From an uncultured Clostridia bacterium (GTDB taxonomy: Bacteria; Bacillota; Clostridia; Lachnospirales; Anaerotignaceae): a DNA stretch of 64,000 nt. Below the pieces are notes generated by a model that was not told where the DNA came from, made no database searches, and saw nothing but the letters and a program-made list of their open reading frames with translations. The stretch covers positions 138,995 to 202,994 of the forward strand of contig CAJUJJ010000001.1 in the NCBI GenBank assembly GCA_910586765.1, read 5' to 3'. Position 1 is the first letter of the stretch, and every line of letters begins with the position of its first letter. This document shows, in pieces, positions 17,981-26,204 of the stretch. The translations under genes and the position numbers were made by a program.

Positions 17981-18447
17981 TCCTCGTCCTCCCATACTGT
18001 TTCTGTATCAGGTATCGCTTTGTCTGTATAAAGTATACCCTCTAAATGGTCTGTTTCGTGACAAAGTGCTACTGCTAATAATTCTGTCCCTTCTACTACA
18101 ATTTTTTCTCCTTCTCTGTTAAGTGCCTCTACTTTAACATATTCTGGACGTTCCACATGGGCACTTTTTCCGGGTAAACTTAAACAAGCCTCATCTCCTA
18201 CAACTGCCCCTTGTGTTTCTACTATAACAGGATTGATTAATTCAATCAGTCCTTCTCCTATATCAATTACAACTACTCTTTTTAATATACCTACTTGAGG
18301 TGCAGCAAGTCCAACACCATTTGCTTGATACATTGTATCTGCCATATCATCTAACAATGTAGTAATTTTTGGTGTGATTTGTTTTACCTCTTTACATTTT
18401 TTTCTTAATACTTCGTCACCTTTTAAACGAATTTCTCTAATTGCCAT
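17977..18447 (-). CDS. def: Peptide deformylase
   Basis: Def removes the N-formyl group from new proteins. All three signature motifs are present in the 156-residue protein: GVGLAAPQVG (about 44-53), EACLSLPG with the metal-binding Cys (about 87-94), and HETDHLEG with the two metal-binding His residues (about 130-137). Length is typical. AAAGGAG precedes the ATG. It overlaps fmt by four bases. Confidence 0.97.
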   Translation of the reverse strand: MAIREIRLKGDEVLRKKCKEVKQITPKITTLLDDMADTMYQANGVGLAAPQVGILKRVVVIDIGEGLIELINPVIVETQGAVVGDEACLSLPGKSAHVERPEYVKVEALNREGEKIVVEGTELLAVALCHETDHLEGILYTDKAIPDTETVWEDEE

Positions 18448-18471
18448 TATTTTTTTCTCCTTTCAAAATTT

Positions 18472-18831
18472 TTATTCTACTATAACACGAAAACGGCACT
18501 TTTCAGCACCATTTAATACTGTTTCAATAGTTTCTACTGTAAATTTTTTATTTGGTATTAAATTTTCAAGTACATATATAATACTTTGTCTGGAACATTC
18601 ACAAATAGAAACCTCTTTATTTTTTCCACATAATACATCTGGACAAAAACATTTGGGGTAACCAATTTCATAAATATGTTCTGGCTGTATTATTTCTGCA
18701 AAAAAATATTCTGTATTACCATATTTTTTATACTGCTCATCTAAACTACAGCCACACTCTTCAAACTGTTTTGCCATTATTGGTAAAACAGTATCTTTTA
18801 CACAATTTATTGCCTTATTTCTATAATACAT
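18472..18831 (-). CDS. Cys-rich protein, possibly DUF6144-like
   Basis: This 119-residue protein has a dense cysteine cluster in its C-terminal half: YPKCFCP, then a Cys five residues later, ICECSR, and EKCRF close to the end. The arrangement recalls the C-terminal part of DUF6144/vinyl-reductase-like proteins, where Cys residues may bind a metal, but I cannot confirm this. The frame is open to 18909 and so overlaps the end of priA. AAGGAG seven bases before the ATG at 18829-18831 decides the start. It lies between priA and def in the operon. Function unknown. Confidence 0.6.
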   Translation of the reverse strand: MYYRNKAINCVKDTVLPIMAKQFEECGCSLDEQYKKYGNTEYFFAEIIQPEHIYEIGYPKCFCPDVLCGKNKEVSICECSRQSIIYVLENLIPNKKFTVETIETVLNGAEKCRFRVIVE

Positions 18832-18860
18832 AGTTTTCTCCTTACAGTCTACAATGTTCA

Positions 18861-21308
18861 TTATACAACATTTACAGGGTTCATTGTCAAATTTAAAAGC
18901 ACGTCCCATTTTTTATGAGAATACCATTTTTCACAGCAATATATTACAAACTGACGCAATAGTTCTTCCTCAGTACATTTTATCAACAATCTCCAACGAT
19001 ATTCTTGACGAAATTTAGAAAGTATTGCTGGTGTAGGGCCTAATATTTCAAATTGCTTTTTACGATTATAATATAACATAATATCTGTTAAATACCTAGC
19101 ACTTTCTATTACTTCCTTTTCATTTTTTCCTGAAAACACTACAGTAAAAATATTACAATAAGGAGGGTAATTCATCATTTTGCGAATTTGTATTTCTTGT
19201 TCATAAAATGCTTCATAATCTTGTCTTGCTGCTAATAAAATACTATAATGTTCTGGCGAATAAGTTTGTATAAATACCTCTCCTGATAATTCGTCACGCC
19301 CCGCTCTGCCTGCTGCTTGTGTAATAAGCTGAAAACTAATTTCGCTTGCTCTATAGCTTGCCATATGCAATGACAAATCTGCTGCTAGTATTCCCACTAA
19401 TGTAACATTTGGAAAATCATGTCCTTTTGCAATCATTTGTGTACCTATCAATATATCTGCTTTTCCTTTTCCAAACTGTTCTAATATTTTTTGATGACTA
19501 TTTTTAGATGTGGTGGTATCTAAATCCATACGCAATACAGTAGCTTCTGGAAATATTTTTTTAATTTCTTGTTCTATTTTTTGTGTTCCTGTTCCAAAAT
19601 ATTTAATATATTTTGAACCACAAACTGGACAAACAGAAGGATTTTGTATTCTTTCTCCACAGTAATGACACACAAGTTCTTGTTCTGAATAGTGATACGT
19701 ATATGCAATATCACACTGGTTACATTTCATAACATGTCCACACTGTCTACAAGACACAAATGTTGCATATCCTCTCCTATTTAAAAAAAGTATTGTTTGT
19801 CTTTTATTTTGTATATTTTGCTTCATTGCTTCTAAAAGTTGTCTGCTGAACACAGAACGGTTTCCTTCTTCTAATTCTTGACGCATATCTGTTACAGTGA
19901 CATGAGGTAAATGACTTCCTTTTGTTCTATTTTTTAATGTTAAAAGCGTATATTCTCCTGTTATTGCTTTGTGATATGTGACTAAATCTGGTGTGGCACT
20001 TCCCATTAAAAGTAAACACCCTGTCATACGACTCATTTGCATTGCCACTTCTCTTGCATCATATTTCGGCGTGGTATCAGAACGATAACTACTTTCATGT
20101 TCCTCATCTATTATAATCATTCCTAAATTATCAAATGGCATAAAAAGTGCAGAACGTGGGCCAATAATAATGGAAATTTCTTTTTCTTTTGCTTTTTTCC
20201 ATTGGTCATATCTTTCGCCATAATTTAACCTACTATGTGTAACAGAAACTTTTTCACCAAAACGTGACAAAAATCTTTCTACCATAAGCGGTGTCAATGA
20301 AATTTCAGGTACTAATACAATCGCTTGTTGTCCTTTTTGAATTACTTTTTCAATCATTTGCATATAAATCTCTGTTTTTCCACTCCCTGTAATACCATGC
20401 AACAACACAGGCTTTTTTTGTTTTTGTTCTAATAAATCAGTTAATACTGTAAGCACTTGTTTCTGTTCTTGTGTTGGTATAAACTTTTCTGTAAGCAATA
20501 CATTGCTTTTTGTTACTTGTCTTTTTTCTATCTTTTTAATTTGTTTTAAAACATTTTTTTTCAGCAATGTTTTAATAGGGGAGTCTGTCAAAAATAATTC
20601 TTGTTTTAATTGGTTTGCTGTCACTTCTTTGCCATCTGCTAAATATTCCATTATTCTTTTTTGTGCTAACATATTCGCTTTAATTTGTGCTTTTTCCCAT
20701 GTTTCTTTTATAGCAATATCATTATCACTTAATGTATACAATATCACTTGTTTTTCATAGCTTTTTTGTTTTATATTTTGTTTTAAAACAATCATTTCTT
20801 TTTCTTTTAAATATTGTATGGCATTTTGTGTATTTTTTCCAAGTTCTTCTTCTACTTCTTCTATAGAAGCAGTTCCTTGTTTTTGTTTTAAAAAGTCAAT
20901 TAAATTTTTTTCAATAGAAGAAATAAAAATGCCTTCTTCTGCTTCTTTTTTTAAAACAATTTGCCATTGAAATTTTGTTTTTATTCCTGCTGGCATCATT
21001 GTTTGAAGACATTGACTTAATGTACAAAAATATTTTTTTTGCATCCATTGTGCAAGAAGTATACTTTCTTTTGTAAAAATAGGTTTTCCTTCATCAAGCA
21101 CTTTTATAATAGATTTTAATTTTTGTGATGGTACTTCTGTTTGTTCTGCCACATCTACAACGTAACCTTCTGTACTTTTATTTCCTTTGCCAAAAGGAAC
21201 TATCACACGAACACCTACACAAAGAGGACAATATTGTTGTGGTACAAAATAATCAAATACTTTATCCACTTCTTTATTTTTTAGACTTAATATGACCTTT
21301 GCATACAT
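18861..21308 (-). CDS. priA: Primosomal protein N', replication restart helicase
   Basis: PriA recognises abandoned replication forks and reloads the replisome. The 815-residue product has an N-terminal DNA-binding domain (about 1-110), Walker A GITGSGKTEIYM (near 305), the DEEH Walker B (near 400), and an eight-cysteine zinc region with CRQCGHVMKCNQC and CHYCGERIQNPSVCPVCG (about 520-560). A helicase C-terminal domain with QAAGRAGR follows. It is the first gene after the rpoZ terminator. In B. subtilis coaBC lies between rpoZ and priA; here it is absent. Confidence 0.96.
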   Translation of the reverse strand: MYAKVILSLKNKEVDKVFDYFVPQQYCPLCVGVRVIVPFGKGNKSTEGYVVDVAEQTEVPSQKLKSIIKVLDEGKPIFTKESILLAQWMQKKYFCTLSQCLQTMMPAGIKTKFQWQIVLKKEAEEGIFISSIEKNLIDFLKQKQGTASIEEVEEELGKNTQNAIQYLKEKEMIVLKQNIKQKSYEKQVILYTLSDNDIAIKETWEKAQIKANMLAQKRIMEYLADGKEVTANQLKQELFLTDSPIKTLLKKNVLKQIKKIEKRQVTKSNVLLTEKFIPTQEQKQVLTVLTDLLEQKQKKPVLLHGITGSGKTEIYMQMIEKVIQKGQQAIVLVPEISLTPLMVERFLSRFGEKVSVTHSRLNYGERYDQWKKAKEKEISIIIGPRSALFMPFDNLGMIIIDEEHESSYRSDTTPKYDAREVAMQMSRMTGCLLLMGSATPDLVTYHKAITGEYTLLTLKNRTKGSHLPHVTVTDMRQELEEGNRSVFSRQLLEAMKQNIQNKRQTILFLNRRGYATFVSCRQCGHVMKCNQCDIAYTYHYSEQELVCHYCGERIQNPSVCPVCGSKYIKYFGTGTQKIEQEIKKIFPEATVLRMDLDTTTSKNSHQKILEQFGKGKADILIGTQMIAKGHDFPNVTLVGILAADLSLHMASYRASEISFQLITQAAGRAGRDELSGEVFIQTYSPEHYSILLAARQDYEAFYEQEIQIRKMMNYPPYCNIFTVVFSGKNEKEVIESARYLTDIMLYYNRKKQFEILGPTPAILSKFRQEYRWRLLIKCTEEELLRQFVIYCCEKWYSHKKWDVLLNLTMNPVNVV

Positions 21309-21385
21309 AATATTTGCCCTCTTTCTGTTTTACAATTTTTCACAATGTCCTCTGTAAAAACAAACTACTATATTTTGCCAAATAA

Positions 21386-21413
21386 AGGGAAACTAATTTC
21401 TATCAGTTTCCCT
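21386..21413 (-). terminator. Terminator downstream of rpoZ
   Basis: Perfect 9-base arms AGGGAAACT (21386-21394) and AGTTTCCCT (21405-21413) enclose a 10-base loop. On the minus strand the hairpin is followed by TTATTTGGC, a moderate T tail. It separates yicC-remA-gmk-rpoZ from priA. Confidence 0.75.
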
Positions 21414-21453
21414 CATACTGTCAAAAAACAATTTTTACATTATTATATGTTTT

Positions 21454-21726
21454 TTATTCTTCTGTGTCTTCTTGCCAAATATCTTCCTCTTTTTGTGAGG
21501 AAGTATTTTGTATAATTTTAATTTTTCCTTCCCAAAGCTCATTTACAGCAATGGAAACAGAACGGTCTACTTTTGTTTTTGTTGTCATAGGTTCTTGCCC
21601 ATCTACTAATTGTCGTGCTCTTTTTGCTGCTGCAATTACAATGGTGTATCTGCTTCCTATTACATTTTCTGTATCTGCATCTTTATTTAATACTTCCAAT
21701 AAATCAGAATAAGATGGTCTTAACAT
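21454..21726 (-). CDS. rpoZ: RNA polymerase omega subunit
   Basis: Omega helps the beta' subunit fold and join the polymerase. The 90-residue protein begins MLRPSYSDLLEVLN, has the SRYTIVIAAAKRARQ helix (about 25-39) and SIAVNELWEGKI (about 58-69), followed by an acidic tail rich in Glu and Asp. AAAGGAG lies before the ATG. It follows gmk by 15 bases in the conserved gmk-rpoZ order. Confidence 0.93.
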   Translation of the reverse strand: MLRPSYSDLLEVLNKDADTENVIGSRYTIVIAAAKRARQLVDGQEPMTTKTKVDRSVSIAVNELWEGKIKIIQNTSSQKEEDIWQEDTEE

Positions 21727-21741
21727 AACACAATCTCTCCT

Positions 21742-22341
21742 TTAAATAAAATTTTGTTTTATATTGATATTTCTACTGCTTTTCATACTTTCTGCTTTTA
21801 CAATAGCACAAATTGCTTCTGCCGCAGCTTCTACTGTATCATTTATTACAATATAATCATACTGTGGCACAAATTCCATTTCTTCTATTGCTCTGTTCAT
21901 ACGGCGATTTATTGTTTGTTTATCTTCTGTGCCCCTTTGTGTCAATCTTTTTTCAAGTTCTTTTATATCAGGTGGTACTAAAAACACTAATATACAATCA
22001 GAATATAATTTTTTTATTTGTAAAGCACCTTGTACTTCAATTTCTAATATAACATTTTTTCCCTCTGCCATTTTTTGCTCTACATATTTTTTAGGGGTAC
22101 CATAATAATTACCACAAAATTCTGCCCACTCTAAAAGCTCATTTTGATTTTTCATTTTTTCAAATGTTTCTTTATCATAAAAATAATAATGTACTCCTTC
22201 TATTTCTCCAGTTCTTGGAGTACGGGTAGTTGCCGAAACAGATAAAGCAAAATTTTCTTTCTGTACCAATTCCTTTACAACAGTACCTTTTCCTGAACCA
22301 GAAGGCCCAGAAATAATTACTAACATTCCTTCCCTTTTCAT
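21742..22341 (-). CDS. gmk: Guanylate kinase
   Basis: Gmk phosphorylates GMP (and dGMP) to GDP with ATP. The 199-residue product has the P-loop SGPSGSGKGT (about 11-20), the GMP-binding SATTRTPRTGE (about 36-46) and GVHYYF, and the lid region RGTEDKQTINRRM. The ATG overlaps the remA stop; a second ATG five codons on (22326) is also usable. It sits in the conserved yicC-remA-gmk-rpoZ order. Confidence 0.96.
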   Translation of the reverse strand: MKREGMLVIISGPSGSGKGTVVKELVQKENFALSVSATTRTPRTGEIEGVHYYFYDKETFEKMKNQNELLEWAEFCGNYYGTPKKYVEQKMAEGKNVILEIEVQGALQIKKLYSDCILVFLVPPDIKELEKRLTQRGTEDKQTINRRMNRAIEEMEFVPQYDYIVINDTVEAAAEAICAIVKAESMKSSRNINIKQNFI

Positions 22342-22625
22342 TCCTCTTGTATTCTCCCTTCAACAGCCTTCTCTGTCTGTTTTACTGAGTCCAATCTTCC
22401 CCCTATCGTTACGGGTACATTAGGCGAAAGTATTACTTGTCCTGTATCCATTATAATAACACTTCTTGTTTTTCTACCATAAGTCGCATCAACAAGTATT
22501 CCTTTTTCTTTGGTTTCCTGCACAATTCTTTTAATTGGTGCGGAGTCTGGACTTAATATGGCTATAATATGATTTGCACAAACCATATTGCCATACCCTA
22601 TATTTAAAAATTGTATGCAATCCAT
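22338..22625 (-). CDS. remA: RemA/DUF370 family DNA-binding regulator
   Basis: RemA is a small DNA-binding protein that activates matrix and osmoprotection genes in B. subtilis. This 95-residue member has the family core FLNIGYGNMV, ILSPDSAPIKRIV, DATYGRKTRSVIIMD and VILSPN, with a divergent C-terminal tail. An ATG at 22635-22637 overlaps the yicC stop but has no ribosome site. GGAG lies six bases before the ATG at 22623-22625, which I prefer. Target genes here are unknown. Confidence 0.88.
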   Translation of the reverse strand: MDCIQFLNIGYGNMVCANHIIAILSPDSAPIKRIVQETKEKGILVDATYGRKTRSVIIMDTGQVILSPNVPVTIGGRLDSVKQTEKAVEGRIQEE

Positions 22626-22636
22626 TTCTTTCTCCA

Positions 22637-23515
22637 TTATTCTATGTTTTGTATTTGTTCTCGTATTTTTTCAATTTCACTTTTCATTTCTATTGTAACA
22701 CCAGTAATTTCAATATCATTTGCTTTAGAGGCAATGGTATTGACTTCTCTATTCATTTCCTGCACTAAAAAATCTAATTTTCTACCAATTTGTCCTCCTT
22801 TTTGCAATATGTCTTTTAACTGCACAATATGACTTTCTAGTCTTGTTACTTCTTCATCTATACAACTGCGGTCAGCAAATAGTGCTGTTTCCATAGCAAT
22901 TCTTTGCTCATCTATTTCTACTGTAGACAAAAGTTCTTTTATTCTATTTTGCAGCTTTTGTTTATATTCATTTACTACAAAAGGGCATCTTTGTTTTATT
23001 GTTTCCAACATTATTTGTATTTGTTCTCTTTTATTTAAAATATCATTTACAAGTGCTGCTCCTTCTTTTTCTCTCATCTCTACAAACTTTGAAATTGCTT
23101 GTTCCAGTGCAGGTAAAAGTATTCTCCATAAAACATCTTCTTGTCCCTCTGTTTTTTCTACTGTAATGACATCAGCAAAACGTGCCACTAAATCTAATGT
23201 ATTTTGAGAAGACACATCAAATTTTTGTTCTAATTCATGCAACTTTTCTATATATGCCATTGCCAAAGGCTCATTTATTTTTACAATAACATTATCGACA
23301 GAAAATGTTTCAAATGTAATATATACATCTGTTTTTCCTCTTGCAATTTCTTTCATAATTCTTTTACGAATAGCATCTTCCATACCATTCATAAAACGTG
23401 GTAATTTTATAGATATATCATTATATCTGTGGTTTACAGATTTGATTTCTACTACAAAATGGCATTCCTCTGCCATATGCTCCCCTCTGCCATAACCTGT
23501 CATACTTCTTACCAT
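22637..23515 (-). CDS. yicC: YicC/YloC family endoribonuclease
   Basis: This 292-residue protein begins MVRSMTGYGRGE and has the EIKSVNHRYNDISIKLPRF segment (about 23-41), a coiled middle, and the C-terminal GRKLDFLVQEMNREVNTI motif followed by KSEIEKIREQIQN, all typical of the family. YicC is an endoribonuclease that affects small-RNA and mRNA decay; the B. subtilis homologue is less studied. GAGGTA lies before the ATG. It is the first gene of its operon, with a promoter candidate 120 bases upstream. Confidence 0.93.
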   Translation of the reverse strand: MVRSMTGYGRGEHMAEECHFVVEIKSVNHRYNDISIKLPRFMNGMEDAIRKRIMKEIARGKTDVYITFETFSVDNVIVKINEPLAMAYIEKLHELEQKFDVSSQNTLDLVARFADVITVEKTEGQEDVLWRILLPALEQAISKFVEMREKEGAALVNDILNKREQIQIMLETIKQRCPFVVNEYKQKLQNRIKELLSTVEIDEQRIAMETALFADRSCIDEEVTRLESHIVQLKDILQKGGQIGRKLDFLVQEMNREVNTIASKANDIEITGVTIEMKSEIEKIREQIQNIE

Positions 23516-23635
23516 ACTTTTTACCTCTTTTCTTCAAAGTACTTTTAAAAACAGACTTGTCTTTTGTATGGTTAAAATAGGTCAATATACTTTATTGTCT
23601 GTTCTTAGTATAAGTGTTTTTTTGTAATCTTTCCT

Positions 23636-23665
23636 ATTATATAATACTATGGCACTTTTTATCAA
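23636..23665 (-). promoter_or_regulatory. Candidate sigma-A promoter for yicC-remA-gmk-rpoZ
   Basis: On the minus strand: TTGATA (23665-23660), an 18-base spacer, then TATAAT (23641-23636). The expected start near 23629 gives a leader of about 115 bases before yicC. It lies in the 273-base divergent gap with rqcH. Confidence 0.55.
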
Positions 23666-23716
23666 GTAAAATCAAAATAAATTCACTAATTTTAAACTGC
23701 AAATTGTTGTTTTTTA

Positions 23717-23725
23717 TGGTATACT
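23717..23725 (+). promoter_or_regulatory. Candidate extended -10 promoter for rqcH
   Basis: TGGTATACT is an extended -10 (TGnTATACT). The -35 region 17 bases upstream, CTGCAA, is weak. Transcription would start near 23732, giving a leader of about 57 bases. Confidence 0.45.
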
Positions 23726-23788
23726 AATTTTTAAACTATCAAATACATTTTTAAATATATCTTTCATATACAAGAAAGGAGAGATATT

Positions 23789-25564
23789 ATGGCACTTGAC
23801 GGCATCGCTGTTGCAGGCATTGTATCTGAATTAAATCAAAAATTATTGGGGGGAAGAATTGACAAAATATATCAGCCTTTATCTGATGAAATTCTTTTTA
23901 CAGTAAGAAGCATAGGAGAAAACTTTAAAGTGCTTGTTTCTGCTAATTCTAATCACCCTCGTATTCATATGACACAAATACAAAAAGAAAATCCTATTTC
24001 TCCTCCTATGTTTTGTATGGTGATGAGAAAATATATTGCTGGAGGAAAAATTACTAAAATATATCAGCCTGATTTTGAAAGAATGATTGTTTTAGAAGTA
24101 GAATCTATGAATGAATTAGGAGATATTACAGCAAAAAAACTCATATTAGAAATTATGGGAAAATACAGCAATTTTATTGTTACAGACGAAAACAACAAAA
24201 TATTAGATGCTATCAAAAGAGTTTCTCATGACAAAAGTTCTGTCAGAGAAGTGCTTCCTGGAAAAGAGTATTGTATGCCTCCATCACAGCACAAGCAAAA
24301 CCCTCTTTTTATAACAAAAGAACATATTTTGAAACAATTAGAAAAACAATCTGGTGCTAAAGTACAAGAAGTACTTTACAAAAGTTATACAGGTATTAGT
24401 CCTATTTTTGCTAGTGAAATCTGTTTCAGAGCAAATGTACAACCTTCTTGCTTTTGTGAGCAACTTACACAACAAAATAAGGAAACTCTTTTTACTGTTT
24501 TTTATGATATATTAGAGCAAATTAAAAAACAAGAATTTTCTCCTTATATTTATTATGAATTAGAAAAACAAAAGCTGTTAGATTTTAGCGTAATAGATAT
24601 GAAGCAATTTCAGTCATTTTCAAAACAAAAATATGAAACAATTTCAGAACTTTTAGAACAATTTTATGCTGAAAAAGACAATATCTATCACGTGCGTCAG
24701 AAATCACACGATATGCGACGTATTTTAAATACAAACATAGAGCGTTGCGTTAAAAAGAAAGAGATACAAAAAAAGACAGAAAAAGAAGTAGCATCAAAAG
24801 ATATATGGAAGGTAAAAGGAGAACTATTGACTGCTAATATACATTCTATTCCCAAAGGTGTTACTACATTTCGTACTGTAAACTTTTATGATGTTGAATT
24901 AAAAGAAATTGACATTGCTATTGACCCTACTAAAACACCAGCAGAAAATGCTCAAAAATATTTTAGCAAATATAATAAAGCAAAAAGAACATTAGCAGCA
25001 TTAGAAATACAAAAAAAGCAAAATAATGAAGAATTAATTTATTTAGAAAGTATACTAAATTCTTTACAAGCTGCTAAAGAGGAGGCGGATTTAGACGAAA
25101 TTCGTACAGAATTAGCTGAACAAGGATATATGAAACGAAAAACTGCTAAAAAAAACAAATCTCAAAAACAAAAAAAGGCAAAACCATTACATTATGTTTC
25201 CTCTGATGGTTTTGATATTTATGTAGGAAAAAGCAATATACAAAACGATGAATTGACATTACGTTTTGCACAAAGCAACGATATATGGCTTCATACAAAA
25301 GAAATTCCGGGCTCTCATGTTATTATTAAAACAAATGGCATAGATGTACCAGACAAAACACTTTTAGAAGCAGCTAATCTTTCTGCATATTTTAGTAAAA
25401 GCCAAAATAGTTCTCAAGTACCTGTTGACTATACTTTTAAAAAATTTGTGAAAAAACCTAATGGTGCAAAACCAGGTATGGTAATATATGACAAATACAA
25501 AACAATATATATTACACCAAATGAAACTATGGTTAAAAATTTAGAAAATAAATCGTTATTTTAA
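23789..25564 (+). CDS. rqcH: RqcH/NFACT family protein (Rqc2 homologue)
   Basis: RqcH binds obstructed 50S subunits carrying peptidyl-tRNA and adds C-terminal alanine tails that mark the peptide for decay; the family was earlier called FbpA, fibronectin-binding. The 591-residue product has the NFACT-N start MALDGIAVAGIVSELNQKL, with GGRIDKIYQP, a long coiled-coil middle (about 270-430), a basic stretch, and the NFACT-R domain (about 465-560) with NDIWLHTKEIPGSHVII. AAAGGAGAG precedes the ATG. It is followed by a strong hairpin. Confidence 0.93.
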   Translation: MALDGIAVAGIVSELNQKLLGGRIDKIYQPLSDEILFTVRSIGENFKVLVSANSNHPRIHMTQIQKENPISPPMFCMVMRKYIAGGKITKIYQPDFERMIVLEVESMNELGDITAKKLILEIMGKYSNFIVTDENNKILDAIKRVSHDKSSVREVLPGKEYCMPPSQHKQNPLFITKEHILKQLEKQSGAKVQEVLYKSYTGISPIFASEICFRANVQPSCFCEQLTQQNKETLFTVFYDILEQIKKQEFSPYIYYELEKQKLLDFSVIDMKQFQSFSKQKYETISELLEQFYAEKDNIYHVRQKSHDMRRILNTNIERCVKKKEIQKKTEKEVASKDIWKVKGELLTANIHSIPKGVTTFRTVNFYDVELKEIDIAIDPTKTPAENAQKYFSKYNKAKRTLAALEIQKKQNNEELIYLESILNSLQAAKEEADLDEIRTELAEQGYMKRKTAKKNKSQKQKKAKPLHYVSSDGFDIYVGKSNIQNDELTLRFAQSNDIWLHTKEIPGSHVIIKTNGIDVPDKTLLEAANLSAYFSKSQNSSQVPVDYTFKKFVKKPNGAKPGMVIYDKYKTIYITPNETMVKNLENKSLF

Positions 25565-25593
25565 TTCCATAATATCCAAATAAATAATTTTAT

Positions 25594-25633
25594 AGATAGA
25601 AGCAAAGTGGAAACCACTTACTTCTATCTTTTA
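25594..25633 (+). terminator. Terminator-like hairpin between rqcH and a small secreted gene
   Basis: AGATAGAAG and AAGTGG pair with CCACTT and CTTCTATCT in one long stem, followed by TTTTAT. After the tail come only 17 bases before AAAGGAGG of the next gene, so there is no room for a promoter between them. The tail CTTTTAT can also pair with ATAAAAG, which overlaps the ribosome binding site. Confidence 0.75.
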
Positions 25634-25659
25634 TCATAAAAGGAGGTATCAAACAAAAT

Positions 25660-26085
25660 ATGAAAAATAAAGAGATATTATTTATCATATTACTTAGTTT
25701 AATTCTTTGTTATCCTGTTATTTCAATACATATCTCTGAAAATAAACAAAGTGATATTTACAAAAACGCAGTAGAAGAATATAACGCAATTAATATTAAT
25801 CCATATTTTAATACCAAAGAGGCTTACGAAATGGGGCTTAATTCTTTAGGTAAACCTATTTTTAAAAATGCAAAAGGGGCTTTTAAACAAGCAATGTCAG
25901 ACTTTAAAAAATCTTGTGAATTTTTAGAAACAGAATTACAATTCGGAACAGTACAATATAATTGGCAAGAGTATGTTCAACAAAGAGCATGGCAACCTCA
26001 ATGTGAAGAAGAACTTCAATATGAGATGAATTTATTGTTTACTTTTTTGAATGTATATAAAAATAGTTTTGACCAGTTTTATTGA
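25660..26085 (+). CDS. Putative secreted or membrane-anchored protein, unknown
   Basis: This 141-residue protein begins MKNKEILFIILLSLILCYPVISIH, a short basic N-terminus and one hydrophobic helix (about 5-23) that could be an uncleaved anchor or a signal peptide. There is a Cys at residue 17 but no lipobox. The rest is polar, with aromatic residues and no motif I recognise. AAAGGAGG precedes the ATG. It sits downstream of rqcH and convergent with spo0A. The ribosome site follows a terminator-like hairpin closely, so expression may depend on readthrough or antitermination. Function unknown. Confidence 0.65.
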   Translation: MKNKEILFIILLSLILCYPVISIHISENKQSDIYKNAVEEYNAININPYFNTKEAYEMGLNSLGKPIFKNAKGAFKQAMSDFKKSCEFLETELQFGTVQYNWQEYVQQRAWQPQCEEELQYEMNLLFTFLNVYKNSFDQFY

Positions 26086-26114
26086 TTAAATTTGTATATA
26101 TGTAATATTTTTTA

Positions 26115-26130
26115 TTGTATTATAATACAA
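26115..26130. repeat. Perfect 16-base palindrome
   Basis: TTGTATTATAATACAA is its own reverse complement. It lies in the convergent gap between the small secreted gene and spo0A, where an operator would be unexpected. AT-rich palindromes occur by chance, so significance is uncertain. Confidence 0.35.
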
Positions 26131-26167
26131 CATTATAACAATTATGACTGAAATAAATAGCATAAAT

Positions 26168-26191
26168 AAACCCAAGCAAAAGCTTGGGTTT
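26168..26191. terminator. Bidirectional terminator between the secreted gene and spo0A
   Basis: Perfect arms AAACCCAAGC (26168-26177) and GCTTGGGTTT (26182-26191) enclose a four-base AAAA loop. T-rich tails occur on both sides. It lies 14 bases after the spo0A stop on the minus strand. Confidence 0.9.
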
Positions 26192-26204
26192 ATCATTTAT
26201 TTTA

